Shown piece after piece: positions 24,543-32,098 of a stretch of DNA of 64,000 nucleotides. Below the pieces are notes generated by a model, which was not told the origin of the DNA, did no database searches, and saw only the letters and a program-made list of their open reading frames with translations. The position numbers were made by a program, and so were the translations under genes. The stretch lies in the NCBI GenBank assembly GCA_944322255.1, contig CALUOK010000003.1:1-64000 (forward strand). The letters are read 5' to 3'. The DNA comes from Candidatus Methanomethylophilaceae archaeon. GTDB taxonomy: Archaea; Thermoplasmatota; Thermoplasmata; Methanomassiliicoccales; Methanomethylophilaceae. Every line of letters starts with the position of its first letter. Positions within the stretch are counted from its first letter, which is position 1.

Positions 24543-25778
24543 ATGAAAATGAAATTCAAATTCCTGGGTGGCGCGGACATGGTCGGCCGCATGGGAATGA
24601 CTATGGAAGGAGACGGCATGACGGTACTGGTCGAGTACGGCCTCAGCCCCACCAAGCCGCCGGAGTTCCCCCTCACCGCGCCGAAGATCGACTACATGTT
24701 CCTCACCCACTCGCACCTCGACCACTGCGGGATGGTCCCGCAGGTCGTGGGCAGGGACAGGTGCGACCTGTTCACCACGCCCCTGACGGCCGAGATCTCC
24801 GAGCTCATGATGAAGGACACCCTCAAGATCGCCAAGGCGGAGGACTACGTGCAGCCCTACTCCATGGACGACATCGAGAAGACCATGCAGAGCGTGGTCC
24901 CCATGACCTACGGCGACGACATCACGATCAACCACATCGACGTCAGCATGCTCGACGCCGGGCACATCCCCGGAGCCGCGATGTTCGAGTTCAGCCGCGA
25001 CTGCAGCACGATCTACTCCGGAGACATCCACACCGAGGTCCAGAGGCTCGTCGGGGGCGCCAAGCCCAAGGACTGCACCAACCTGTTCATCGAGGGTACC
25101 TACGGCGGACGCAACCACCCGCCGAGGAAGCAGACCGAGGAGGACTTCATCGCCAAGATCGACGAGGTCATCGACCGCGGAGGAACCGTCCTCATCCCCT
25201 GCTTCGCCGTCGGAAGGACCCAGGAGATCATGCTCCTCCTGAAGGACCTCGGCTACGAGATGTGGGTCGACGGAATGGGAAGGGCTGTGACCCGCCTGTT
25301 CCTCGACTACCCCGAGTACCTCAGGGACGCCAGGCAGCTCAGGAACGCCAAGAAGAGGTTCCACGAGGTCAGGAGGCCCGCCAACAGGGACGCTGCCATC
25401 AAGGGACAGATCATCGTGACCACCGGCGGTATGCTGGACGGCGGACCCGTCCTCAGGTACCTGAACCAGCTCAGGAACGACCCCAAGAGCGCCATCCTCC
25501 TGGTCGGATACCAGGCGGAGGACACCAACGGCAGGATGCTGATGGAGCAGGGCTGCGTCAGCATCGACGGAGAGATCGTCAAGATCGAGTGCGAGCTCCA
25601 GAAGTACGACTTCTCGGCCCACGCCGACCACCAGCAGATCGTGGACTTCGTCAAGGCCTGCGACCCGGACAACGTCATCATCATGCACTCCGAGGCCAGG
25701 GAGGCGTTCCTGGACGACCTCAGCGACTACAAGGTCATCCTCCCGAAGACCGGCGAGGAGTTCGAGCTGGACGTGTGA
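24543..25778 (+). CDS. Metallo-beta-lactamase/beta-CASP ribonuclease (aCPSF2-like)
   Basis: The 411-residue protein has the MBL motif HSHLDHCG near 52-59, further histidine and aspartate ligands (AGHIPGA, YSGDIH), and beta-CASP motifs including PCFAVGRTQE and SAHADH near the C-terminus. It lacks the N-terminal KH domains of aCPSF1, matching aCPSF2. Such enzymes act as 5'-3' exo- and/or endoribonucleases in mRNA turnover. The ATG at 24543 has an SD (GGAG) 9 nt upstream; a TTG at 24534 is less likely. The NadC gene follows after 2 bp. Confidence 0.9.
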   Translation: MKMKFKFLGGADMVGRMGMTMEGDGMTVLVEYGLSPTKPPEFPLTAPKIDYMFLTHSHLDHCGMVPQVVGRDRCDLFTTPLTAEISELMMKDTLKIAKAEDYVQPYSMDDIEKTMQSVVPMTYGDDITINHIDVSMLDAGHIPGAAMFEFSRDCSTIYSGDIHTEVQRLVGGAKPKDCTNLFIEGTYGGRNHPPRKQTEEDFIAKIDEVIDRGGTVLIPCFAVGRTQEIMLLLKDLGYEMWVDGMGRAVTRLFLDYPEYLRDARQLRNAKKRFHEVRRPANRDAAIKGQIIVTTGGMLDGGPVLRYLNQLRNDPKSAILLVGYQAEDTNGRMLMEQGCVSIDGEIVKIECELQKYDFSAHADHQQIVDFVKACDPDNVIIMHSEAREAFLDDLSDYKVILPKTGEEFELDV

Positions 25779-25780
25779 GC

Positions 25781-26581
25781 ATGGACCTTTCCGCGTTCCT
25801 CAAGGCCGATGTCGGCAAGGGCGATGTGACCACCAGACTGACCGTTCCCGACACCGACGGCACCGCGTACATCACCTGTGAGGCGGACGCGGTCGTCGCC
25901 GGGATCGAGGAGGCGGAGGAGGTGTTCGCCCTCGTCGGCGCGGACGCCACATCCCTGGTGAAGGACGGCGACCGCGTCAGGGCGGGAGCACGCATCATGT
26001 CCATCTCCGGTCCGCTCGCCGGGATGATAACCGCGGAGAGGACCGCCCTCAACGTCCTCATGAACATGAGCGGTGTGGCCACCAAGACCGCCGAGGCCGT
26101 GGAGAAGGCCGACGGGAAGATCATCGTCGCCGCGACCCGCAAGACCGTCCCGGGCTTCGGACCGCTCCAGAAGAAGGCCGTGGCCGTCGCCGGGGGAGAC
26201 CCTCACAGGGCCGACCTGGACTCGATGATCCTCATCAAGGACAACCACATCCGCGCCTGCGGATCCGTCAAGACCGCCATGGAGAAGGTCGCGAAGGCCT
26301 CTTTCTCCCTCAAGGTCGAGGTGGAGGTGGACAACGTCGCCGACGCCGTGGTCGCCGCTCAGATGGGCGCCGACATAATCATGGCCGACAACGTAGGACC
26401 CGAGCTCACTGGCGAGATCAGCAGGGCCGTCAAAGCTGTCAACGAGCGCATCCTCGTGGAGGCGTCCGGGGACATCACCGTCGACCTCATCCCGGAGTAC
26501 ATCGGCAAGGCCGACATCGTGTCCATGGGGTGCCTCACCCATTCCGCCACAGCGGTCCAGTTCTCGATGGACATAAACTGA
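25781..26581 (+). CDS. nadC: Nicotinate-nucleotide pyrophosphorylase (carboxylating)
   Basis: The 266-residue enzyme converts quinolinate and PRPP to nicotinate mononucleotide, CO2 and PPi in NAD synthesis. Diagnostic segments are EADAVVAGIEEA, ERTALNVLMNMSGVAT, ATRKTVPGF and KDNHI, which build the quinolinate/PRPP pocket. Length is that of the family (~270-290). The ATG at 25781 follows the nuclease stop by 2 bp, so the two are cotranscribed. No NadA or NadB gene is in the window. Confidence 0.94.
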   Translation: MDLSAFLKADVGKGDVTTRLTVPDTDGTAYITCEADAVVAGIEEAEEVFALVGADATSLVKDGDRVRAGARIMSISGPLAGMITAERTALNVLMNMSGVATKTAEAVEKADGKIIVAATRKTVPGFGPLQKKAVAVAGGDPHRADLDSMILIKDNHIRACGSVKTAMEKVAKASFSLKVEVEVDNVADAVVAAQMGADIIMADNVGPELTGEISRAVKAVNERILVEASGDITVDLIPEYIGKADIVSMGCLTHSATAVQFSMDIN

Positions 26582-26621
26582 CGGAGACAGGACTAAATCC
26601 GAGCAGGAGGATTAGCGGCAC

Positions 26622-26834
26622 ATGGTACTGAACCTGGAAGACTACGTGTGCGAGTACTGCGGGAAGCCCTGCAAGAACATCGTGTACGCCGCGTTCGTCT
26701 GCGACGACCCGGAGTGCCTGGAGAAGGCCAGGATCGACCGTGGCGGACCCGGAGGCCACATGAAGAGGAAGGCCGAGGGCAAGCCCATTATCCCCGAGGA
26801 CCTCGAGGAAGAGGCGAAGAACTTCCACAACTGA
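26622..26834 (+). CDS. Small zinc-binding protein
   Basis: The 70-residue protein has a C-X2-C-X3-C cluster (C10, C13, C17) and two more Cys in VCDDPEC (about 27-32), compatible with one zinc site, followed by a basic and then acidic tail (EDLEEEAKNFHN). A clear SD (AGGAGG, 26605-26610) supports the ATG at 26622. It follows NadC by 40 bp and may share its transcript. I do not recognise a family; a nucleic-acid or protein-binding adaptor is plausible. Confidence 0.7.
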   Translation: MVLNLEDYVCEYCGKPCKNIVYAAFVCDDPECLEKARIDRGGPGGHMKRKAEGKPIIPEDLEEEAKNFHN

Positions 26835-26876
26835 TTTTCGTCCGCCCCGGCGGGAGAACCCGCCGGGATGCGGAAC

Positions 26877-27890
26877 TCACCCCTTGTACACCGAATTCTC
26901 TGGGATGCTTGTCGCGTCCCCGCTCATGAACATGGACACGTAGGCGTCGACGTCGTCCCGCATGCTCTGGATCAGTGCCGTCGCCTCGCTCCTAGTGCTC
27001 TTGGACGCGTTCTTGAAGCTTATCTCGGCACCCTTCGCCACGGCCTTGCTGAGCCTGTCGGTGAACCCGGCGCTGCCGTCGTCCGGCTGTAGCGCCGCCA
27101 GCTTGGAGAGCGTGTCGTCGTCCGATGACGAGACTGCCTCCTCGACCTTGGCAAGTGCCAGACGGTACGGTGCGGCCAGCTCGTCGGTGTACTCGGACGA
27201 CCTCTTGGCAATCGCCTTCTTCAGCGGGTTCATCGTCTTGGGGAGGCTGGCGGCGTATCCGTCAGCGTCCTCCACAATGCGCCTCATGAGGGGTATGTGG
27301 TCCCTGATGTCCGGGAGCAGCTCGATCCTCTGCAACATGACCAGCGAGGCCATGTTCCTCAGTGCGAAGGCGTCGCGGGGGACGGCCTTTGACTGCCCCT
27401 CGGCTATGCGCCCGTATAGCTCCTCGCAGAAGGACACCCTGCTACCCAGACGGTGGGAGCAGACGTACTCCAGTCCGTAGGCGTACGGGACGTTGCACCT
27501 GCCGCCCGCGATGGTCACCCTGACGATGCAGTCGGCCATCGTGGATATACAGCGGTTCACGAACCTCTCTAGGACGCCCTCGTCGGAGACCATGTACGCG
27601 ACCTTGGTCCAGATGTACCCGGCCTGCAGGACGTTGCCCCTGGCGGCGTAGGTGGCACCCAGGGCGTACCAGGCCTCCCAGGCGTCCGGATGGGCCCTCA
27701 CGGACGCGTCGGCGTGCGTTGCGAACTCCGTGGCCTCCCTGACAAGCTCGTCGACCCTGTCCGGTTCGAGGACGTCGCTCTTCGTGCCCCCGAGGGACCC
27801 GGAGTCGTTCATGGTCTTGCACTTGTGGCAGACCCAATGGCCGATCGGCTCGAAGCCGTACTCGTTACCGCACTGGCATTTGCAACCCAT
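26877..27890 (-). CDS. Zinc-ribbon and TPR-like protein of unknown function
   Basis: The 337-residue protein begins with a zinc ribbon (MGCKCQCGNEY ... WVCHKCK, residues 3-24), followed by a helical TPR-like region (AWEAWYALGATYAARGNVLQAGYIW, about 68-92) and a long helical C-terminal part. No TM segments are seen. Its ribbon-plus-TPR make-up resembles the first gene of the 8084-12615 unit, though it is encoded alone. The ATG at 27890 is preferred because it starts the ribbon and a TATA box (minus strand, 27912-27918) is about 26 bp upstream. Function unknown. Confidence 0.75.
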   Translation of the reverse strand: MGCKCQCGNEYGFEPIGHWVCHKCKTMNDSGSLGGTKSDVLEPDRVDELVREATEFATHADASVRAHPDAWEAWYALGATYAARGNVLQAGYIWTKVAYMVSDEGVLERFVNRCISTMADCIVRVTIAGGRCNVPYAYGLEYVCSHRLGSRVSFCEELYGRIAEGQSKAVPRDAFALRNMASLVMLQRIELLPDIRDHIPLMRRIVEDADGYAASLPKTMNPLKKAIAKRSSEYTDELAAPYRLALAKVEEAVSSSDDDTLSKLAALQPDDGSAGFTDRLSKAVAKGAEISFKNASKSTRSEATALIQSMRDDVDAYVSMFMSGDATSIPENSVYKG

Positions 27891-27926
27891 GCTCACGGGA
27901 TGCACTTTGACATAAAAATGGGATAT

Positions 27927-27945
27927 GACGGGGATGGCCCCCGTC
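27927..27945 (-). terminator. Terminator downstream of purH
   Basis: GACGGGG-ATGGC-CCCCGTC forms a 7-bp GC stem 8 bp past the purH stop. On the minus strand it is followed, after about 10 bases, by a T run (catttttatg) that also overlaps the TATA box of the next gene. Confidence 0.5.
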
Positions 27946-27952
27946 TTGGTTT

Positions 27953-29506
27953 TCAGTGCCTGAACACACGGCAGCCGGTGAAGACCATGGCCATGTTGTG
28001 CTCGTTGGCGGCGTCGATGACCTCCTGGTCCCTGATGCTGCCTCCGGGCTGGATGATGGCCGTGACGCCGGCCTTGGCGGCCTCGTCGACACCGTCCCTG
28101 AAGGGGAAGAAGGCGTCGGACGCCATGACGCAGCCCTCGGTGGGCTCGTTGGCCTTCATGGTGGCGATCTTGGCGGAGTCCACACGGCTCATCTGCCCGG
28201 CTCCGATTCCGACCGCGCGCTCGCCCCTGACGTAGACGACAGCGTTGGACGTGACGTGCTTCGCCAGCTTCCACGCGAACAGGAGCGAGTGGACCTCCTC
28301 CTCTGTGGGGGCACGGTTGGTCACGACCTTGAGGTTCTTCGGGTCGATGACGACGTCCTCGTCGGTCTGCACGAGCATTCCGCCCTGGACCTTCTTCATC
28401 TTGTACTCCCTGACCCTCTCGGAGGGTCCGATGGGACAGTTGGTCCTCAGCAGGCGGATGTTCTTCTTGACCTCCATAATGTCGACGGCGCCCTCCTCAT
28501 AGTCGGGACAGATGACGGCCTCGACGAAGTGCTGGGAGATCTCCTTGGCGACCTCCACGGTGCAGGGCCTGTTGAGGCATATGACGCAGCCGAAGGCCGA
28601 GAGGGGGTCGACGTTGTAAGCGGTCATGAACGCGTCGTAGATGTTGTCGGCGGACGCCAGGCCACAGGGGTTGGTGTGCTTCATGACCACCGCGGTGGGC
28701 CTCTCGAAGTCCATGCAGATGTCCATGGCCTTGTCCAGGTCCAGGATGTTGTTGTAGGACAGCTGCTTACCGTGCTGCAGGTGCTCCGCCCTGGCGACGG
28801 TGGGTCCTGGGGTGAAGGGGTCCTTGTAGAACGCGGCCTTCTGGTTGGGGTTCTCACCGTACCTGAGGTCCTCGATCTTCTCCAGGGGGATGGGGAAGGA
28901 CTCGGGGAATCCCTCGCAGAACCTCTTGTACATCTGGGAGGCGATCATGCTGTCGTAGTTGGCGGTGTTGACGAAGGCCTCGGCCATGAGCTTGCCGTGG
29001 AGTTCTTCGGAGATCTCGCCCTTCCCCTTCAGCTCGGCGAGGATCTCGTCGTACTGGCGGGGCTCCGTGACGACCGCCACGGACTTGTAGTTCTTGGCGG
29101 CGGCGCGGATCATGCTGGGGCCGCCGATGTCGATGTTCTCGACGACCTCGTCGAAGGTCACGCCCTCCTTGAGGACGGTCTGCTTGAAGGGGTACAGGTT
29201 GACGACCACCATGTCGATGGGCTTGATGCCCTTGGCGGCGATGGCATCCATGTGGTCCTTCAGGTCCCTGCGGGCCAGGATGCCCGCGTGGATCATGGGG
29301 TGGAGGGTCTTTACACGGCCGTCCAGCATCTCGGGGAAGCCGGTGACCTCCTCGACCTCCTTGACGTCGATGCCGTTCTCTTTCAGAAGCCTGTACGTCC
29401 CGCCGGTGGAGATGATCTCGACACCCATGGCGGCCAGCTCTTTGGAGAAGTCTACTATGCCGCTCTTATCCGAGACACTGATGATTGCTCTGCTGATCTT
29501 TGACAG
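27953..29506 (-). CDS. purH: Bifunctional AICAR transformylase / IMP cyclohydrolase
   Basis: PurH catalyses the last two steps of IMP synthesis: folate-dependent formylation of AICAR and ring closure. The cyclohydrolase half (STGGTYRLLKENG, GFPEMLDGRVKTLHP) and transformylase half (VVMKHTNPCG) are both complete. The first ATG, 29428, would remove the conserved strand RAIISVSDKSGIVDF, which is encoded upstream in frame. The only upstream candidates after an in-frame TGA are ATT (29512) and CTG (29506). CTG gives MSKISRAIISVSDKSG, a normal N-terminus, a total of 517 aa (E. coli 529), and lies 6 nt after GGGGGT. The organism also encodes PurP at 39599, so this step is duplicated. Confidence 0.9.
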   Translation of the reverse strand: MSKISRAIISVSDKSGIVDFSKELAAMGVEIISTGGTYRLLKENGIDVKEVEEVTGFPEMLDGRVKTLHPMIHAGILARRDLKDHMDAIAAKGIKPIDMVVVNLYPFKQTVLKEGVTFDEVVENIDIGGPSMIRAAAKNYKSVAVVTEPRQYDEILAELKGKGEISEELHGKLMAEAFVNTANYDSMIASQMYKRFCEGFPESFPIPLEKIEDLRYGENPNQKAAFYKDPFTPGPTVARAEHLQHGKQLSYNNILDLDKAMDICMDFERPTAVVMKHTNPCGLASADNIYDAFMTAYNVDPLSAFGCVICLNRPCTVEVAKEISQHFVEAVICPDYEEGAVDIMEVKKNIRLLRTNCPIGPSERVREYKMKKVQGGMLVQTDEDVVIDPKNLKVVTNRAPTEEEVHSLLFAWKLAKHVTSNAVVYVRGERAVGIGAGQMSRVDSAKIATMKANEPTEGCVMASDAFFPFRDGVDEAAKAGVTAIIQPGGSIRDQEVIDAANEHNMAMVFTGCRVFRH

Positions 29507-29530
29507 TGGAATACCCCCTCAAAATCGAGG

Positions 29531-29552
29531 CGCGCATATCCATGTATGCGTG
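29531..29552. promoter_or_regulatory. Imperfect CG/TA palindrome at the purH transcription start
   Basis: cgcgcata and tatgcgtg match in 7 of 8 arm positions around a 6-bp spacer. A TATA box for purH on the minus strand (29570-29578) predicts initiation near 29550, so the palindrome overlaps the start region, where a repressor would act. Confidence 0.45.
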
Positions 29553-29975
29553 ATTCAAATCGGATACCTGTTAATAAATATGTCATCGGCCGGCTGCGAA
29601 TACCGTTCGAACGGCAACGAAAAACGTAGTTCTCTCAATGGCGCGATCTGGAAAAGATGGAGCGCTGACGCTGTCTTGCGGGAACGATGGGAATTTTCCG
29701 GAAGCGCCGAAGCGGTTCCGGTAAAACGTTTGTAAGGGTCGAACGCGCCTACCTTCGACATCTGAACCCAGTAGGCACTTCTGAACTACCGTTAGTTTTG
29801 CATTATATTTAACAGTTTAGACAGGACGTATAATAATTGAGCGACAGGGTCCCCTGAAGCAATGAGCCAGACGCTCGAAAACCGATCGTTGGATGGAACC
29901 AGCTTCCATCCCTGTGCATCCCGATGGGGCACCGACGCGAATCGGATATAAACCTATCTCCCATGTTCCCGGACG
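29553..29975. other. Intergenic region between purH and the METTL5-like gene
   Basis: About 420 bp without a convincing gene. It holds the 12-bp palindrome CCGTTCGAACGG (29603-29614), a hairpin GGATGGAA-CCAGC-TTCCATCC (29891-29911), and a TATA-like ggatataaac (29949-29956) about 25 bp before the start at 29976. A 68-codon minus-strand frame (29555-29761) has an unremarkable, Arg- and Ser-rich product and no SD, so I do not call it. A small RNA is possible. Confidence 0.4.
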
Positions 29976-30569
29976 ATGAGGAAGAGAGACCTGGAGATCC
30001 GTCTGCAGTCCGTCCGCAACTTCGCGGACCCCGATCCGGCGCTGGAGCAGTACATGACACCGGCGACGATGGCGGCCGACATCCTCTTCACAGCGTACTC
30101 CAACGGGGACGTGGAGGGCATGAAGGTCCTCGACCTGGGGTGCGGGACGGGCATGTTCTCGATAGGGGCCTGGCTGCTCGGAGCCGGCATGGTCGTCGGG
30201 TACGACGTCTCAGAATCCGCGCTGGAGGTGGCCAGGGCCAACGCGCAGTCCTTCGGCGCCGAGGTGGAGTTCCATGAAAGCGACATCAGGGACGTGGAGG
30301 AGGGGGCGGACACGGTGTTCATGAACCCCCCGTTCGGTTGCCAGAACCGCAACGCGGACAGGGCGTTCCTAGAGAAGGCGATGTCGTGCGCCGAATGCGT
30401 GTACTCCATCCACATGGCCGAGACGCTGGACTTCGTGGAGGGCTTCTGCGCCGAGCGCGGGCGTTCGGTGACGTGGCGTAAAACCTATAAGTACGAAATC
30501 CCGCATACGTTTTCATTCCATAAGAAGGCGAAGATGAGCGTTGACGTCGCGGTCGTCAACATAAGGTGA
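29976..30569 (+). CDS. METTL5-like RNA N6-adenine methyltransferase
   Basis: The 197-residue protein has the SAM motif VLDLGCGTGMFSIGA (about 50-64) and the adenine N6-methyltransferase motif NPPFG (about 116-120). The C-terminal pattern YSIHMAE ... YKYEIPHTFSFHKKAKMSVDVAVV resembles METTL5 (YSLHK ... FHKKKSVDIEV). Human METTL5 modifies 18S rRNA; archaeal relatives are likely small-subunit rRNA methyltransferases. The ATG at 29976 is about 25 bp after a TATA box. It is followed by Csl4 after 3 bp and a ThiI-like gene, giving an RNA-processing operon. Confidence 0.87.
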   Translation: MRKRDLEIRLQSVRNFADPDPALEQYMTPATMAADILFTAYSNGDVEGMKVLDLGCGTGMFSIGAWLLGAGMVVGYDVSESALEVARANAQSFGAEVEFHESDIRDVEEGADTVFMNPPFGCQNRNADRAFLEKAMSCAECVYSIHMAETLDFVEGFCAERGRSVTWRKTYKYEIPHTFSFHKKAKMSVDVAVVNIR

Positions 30570-30572
30570 TTC

Positions 30573-31133
30573 ATGATGAGTTCAGAACTGGTTTTTCCCG
30601 GAGACGAGATTGCGATCGAGGAGGAGTACATGGGAGGGGAGGGAACCTTCTCCGAAGACGGCACGGTCTACGCCGCCCAGGTCGGCACCCCCGAGTTCGA
30701 CGACGAGGAGTGCGTCGTCAGGATAGTCTCGCCCAACCCCCCGAACATCCTCAAGGAGGGCGACATCGTCTACGCCGTGGTGGCGGACATCAGGAACACC
30801 ATGGCCACCGCCGACGTCGTCGGCAAGGACGGCAGCGACAGGACCCTCGGAGGCGAGACCTACGCCACCATCCATGTGTCCAAGATCTCCCCCAAGTACA
30901 CCGACGACGTGTCCAAGGAGCTGAGGAAGGGAGACATGATCAGGGCCAGGGTCACCGGCGTCAAGCCGTCCCTGCAGCTGACCACCAAGGACGACCACCT
31001 CGGATGCATCAGGGCCCTGTGCTCCAAGTGCAAGACGGAGATGGTCAGGAAGGGCGCGGGACTGTTCTGCCCCGAGTGCAAGTACAGCATGCCCAGGAAG
31101 CTGGCCGACGACTACGGCGACGTGAAGCTCTGA
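30573..31133 (+). CDS. csl4: Exosome complex RNA-binding subunit Csl4
   Basis: The 186-residue protein has the three Csl4 parts: an N-terminal beta domain (FPGDEIAIEEEYMGGEGTF), a central S1 domain (GDIVYAVVADIRNTMATADVV ... IHVSKISPKY), and a C-terminal zinc ribbon (C149, C152, C166, C169 approximately: CSKC ... CPEC). It caps the archaeal RNA exosome and recruits DnaG and substrates. Two adjacent ATGs (30573, 30576) are possible starts. It overlaps the ThiI-like gene by TGATG. Confidence 0.93.
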   Translation: MMSSELVFPGDEIAIEEEYMGGEGTFSEDGTVYAAQVGTPEFDDEECVVRIVSPNPPNILKEGDIVYAVVADIRNTMATADVVGKDGSDRTLGGETYATIHVSKISPKYTDDVSKELRKGDMIRARVTGVKPSLQLTTKDDHLGCIRALCSKCKTEMVRKGAGLFCPECKYSMPRKLADDYGDVKL

Positions 31134-31762
31134 TGAAGCTCATCGCCCTGATCTCGAGCGGGATAGACTCCCCGGTTGCCGCGTACAAGATGGCCATGCA
31201 GGGTGCAGACATCGTCCTCCTCCACATGGACAACCGCCCCTACGCAGAGGACGCCAGCACCGACGACGCCGTCGCGCTGGCGGAGCAGCTCAAGAAGGCC
31301 ACGGGAAAGGAGATGCCGCTGTACTTCGCACCCCACGGCCCGTCCCAGGACGCCATCGCCCACGGGTGCGACCGCCCTTACCAGTGCGTCATGTGCAAGT
31401 GCGTTATGCAGAGGACCGCCAGGGAGCTCGGGAAGAAGCTGGGATGCTCCGGGATCGTCATGGGGGACTCCCTTGGACAGGTGGCGTCGCAGACGCTCAG
31501 GAACATAAGGTCGGAGAACCTGGATCTGGACTTCCCCGTGGTGAGGCCGCTCATCGGCATGGACAAGATCGAGATCGAGGCCGTCGCCAAGGAGATCGGC
31601 ACCTACGACATCTCGATAAGACCCGGACACGGATGCAGCATCGTGCCGGTAAAGCCCATCACCGAGGCCAACCCCGAGAAGGTGCTGGCCTTCAGCGGGA
31701 AGATCGACGTCGACGCCCTCGCCAGGGCCTCGGCGGATGCGGCGACTCTTATATCTCAGTAA
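31133..31762 (+). CDS. ThiI-like PP-loop sulfurtransferase domain protein (no THUMP)
   Basis: The 209-residue protein begins at the PP-loop ATP-pyrophosphatase motif SSGIDSPVAA (7-16) and matches only the C-terminal AANH domain of ThiI, including MGDSLGQVASQT and IGMDKIEIE. The N-terminal ferredoxin-like and THUMP domains that bind tRNA are absent. A CVMCKC cluster (about 85-90) could carry sulfur or bind a cluster. Likely role: adenylation and thiolation of tRNA uridine (s4U8) with a separate tRNA-binding partner, or another thiolation. It overlaps Csl4 by 1 bp. Confidence 0.82.
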   Translation: MKLIALISSGIDSPVAAYKMAMQGADIVLLHMDNRPYAEDASTDDAVALAEQLKKATGKEMPLYFAPHGPSQDAIAHGCDRPYQCVMCKCVMQRTARELGKKLGCSGIVMGDSLGQVASQTLRNIRSENLDLDFPVVRPLIGMDKIEIEAVAKEIGTYDISIRPGHGCSIVPVKPITEANPEKVLAFSGKIDVDALARASADAATLISQ

Positions 31763-32025
31763 TAACGCCTGACGTAGAACGCGGGACAGGCGTCGATCTC
31801 GTCATCGTCGTAGATCATGTCCATGGACACGCGGTCGACGTACCTGGCCTGGAGCCTGGATATGTAGAGGGTCTGGTTCCCCACCGGAATCTGGATGTCG
31901 GTCGGCTTGGGCGCCTTAACAGTCACGGGCACCAGAGCTGGTCCCATGCAGGCGGTGCAGATGCGGAAATCGCATCCCTGCGACATTATGTACTGTCTGA
32001 CATCCTCGTCGATCGGTATCTCCAT
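31756..32025 (-). CDS. Small conserved-looking protein of unknown function
   Basis: The 89-residue protein has CDFRICTACMGP near residues 18-29 (three Cys) and one more Cys near the C-terminus (CPAFYVRRYY), suggesting metal binding or a redox role. The middle is beta-rich. A TATA box on the minus strand (about 32047-32056) lies 27 bp upstream of the ATG, supporting a real leaderless gene. It overlaps the convergent ThiI-like gene by 7 bp. No family recognised. Confidence 0.65.
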   Translation of the reverse strand: MEIPIDEDVRQYIMSQGCDFRICTACMGPALVPVTVKAPKPTDIQIPVGNQTLYISRLQARYVDRVSMDMIYDDDEIDACPAFYVRRYY

Positions 32026-32098
32026 GTCCGGCCGTTATGATTAGTCCTTTATTATACTGACGCTGGACGTCTATCCTCTTTGTACAGAAGATGCACCG

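Noticed and set aside
29555-29761. 68-codon minus-strand frame in the purH upstream region
   Set aside because: No SD, no TATA at a suitable distance and an unremarkable product.
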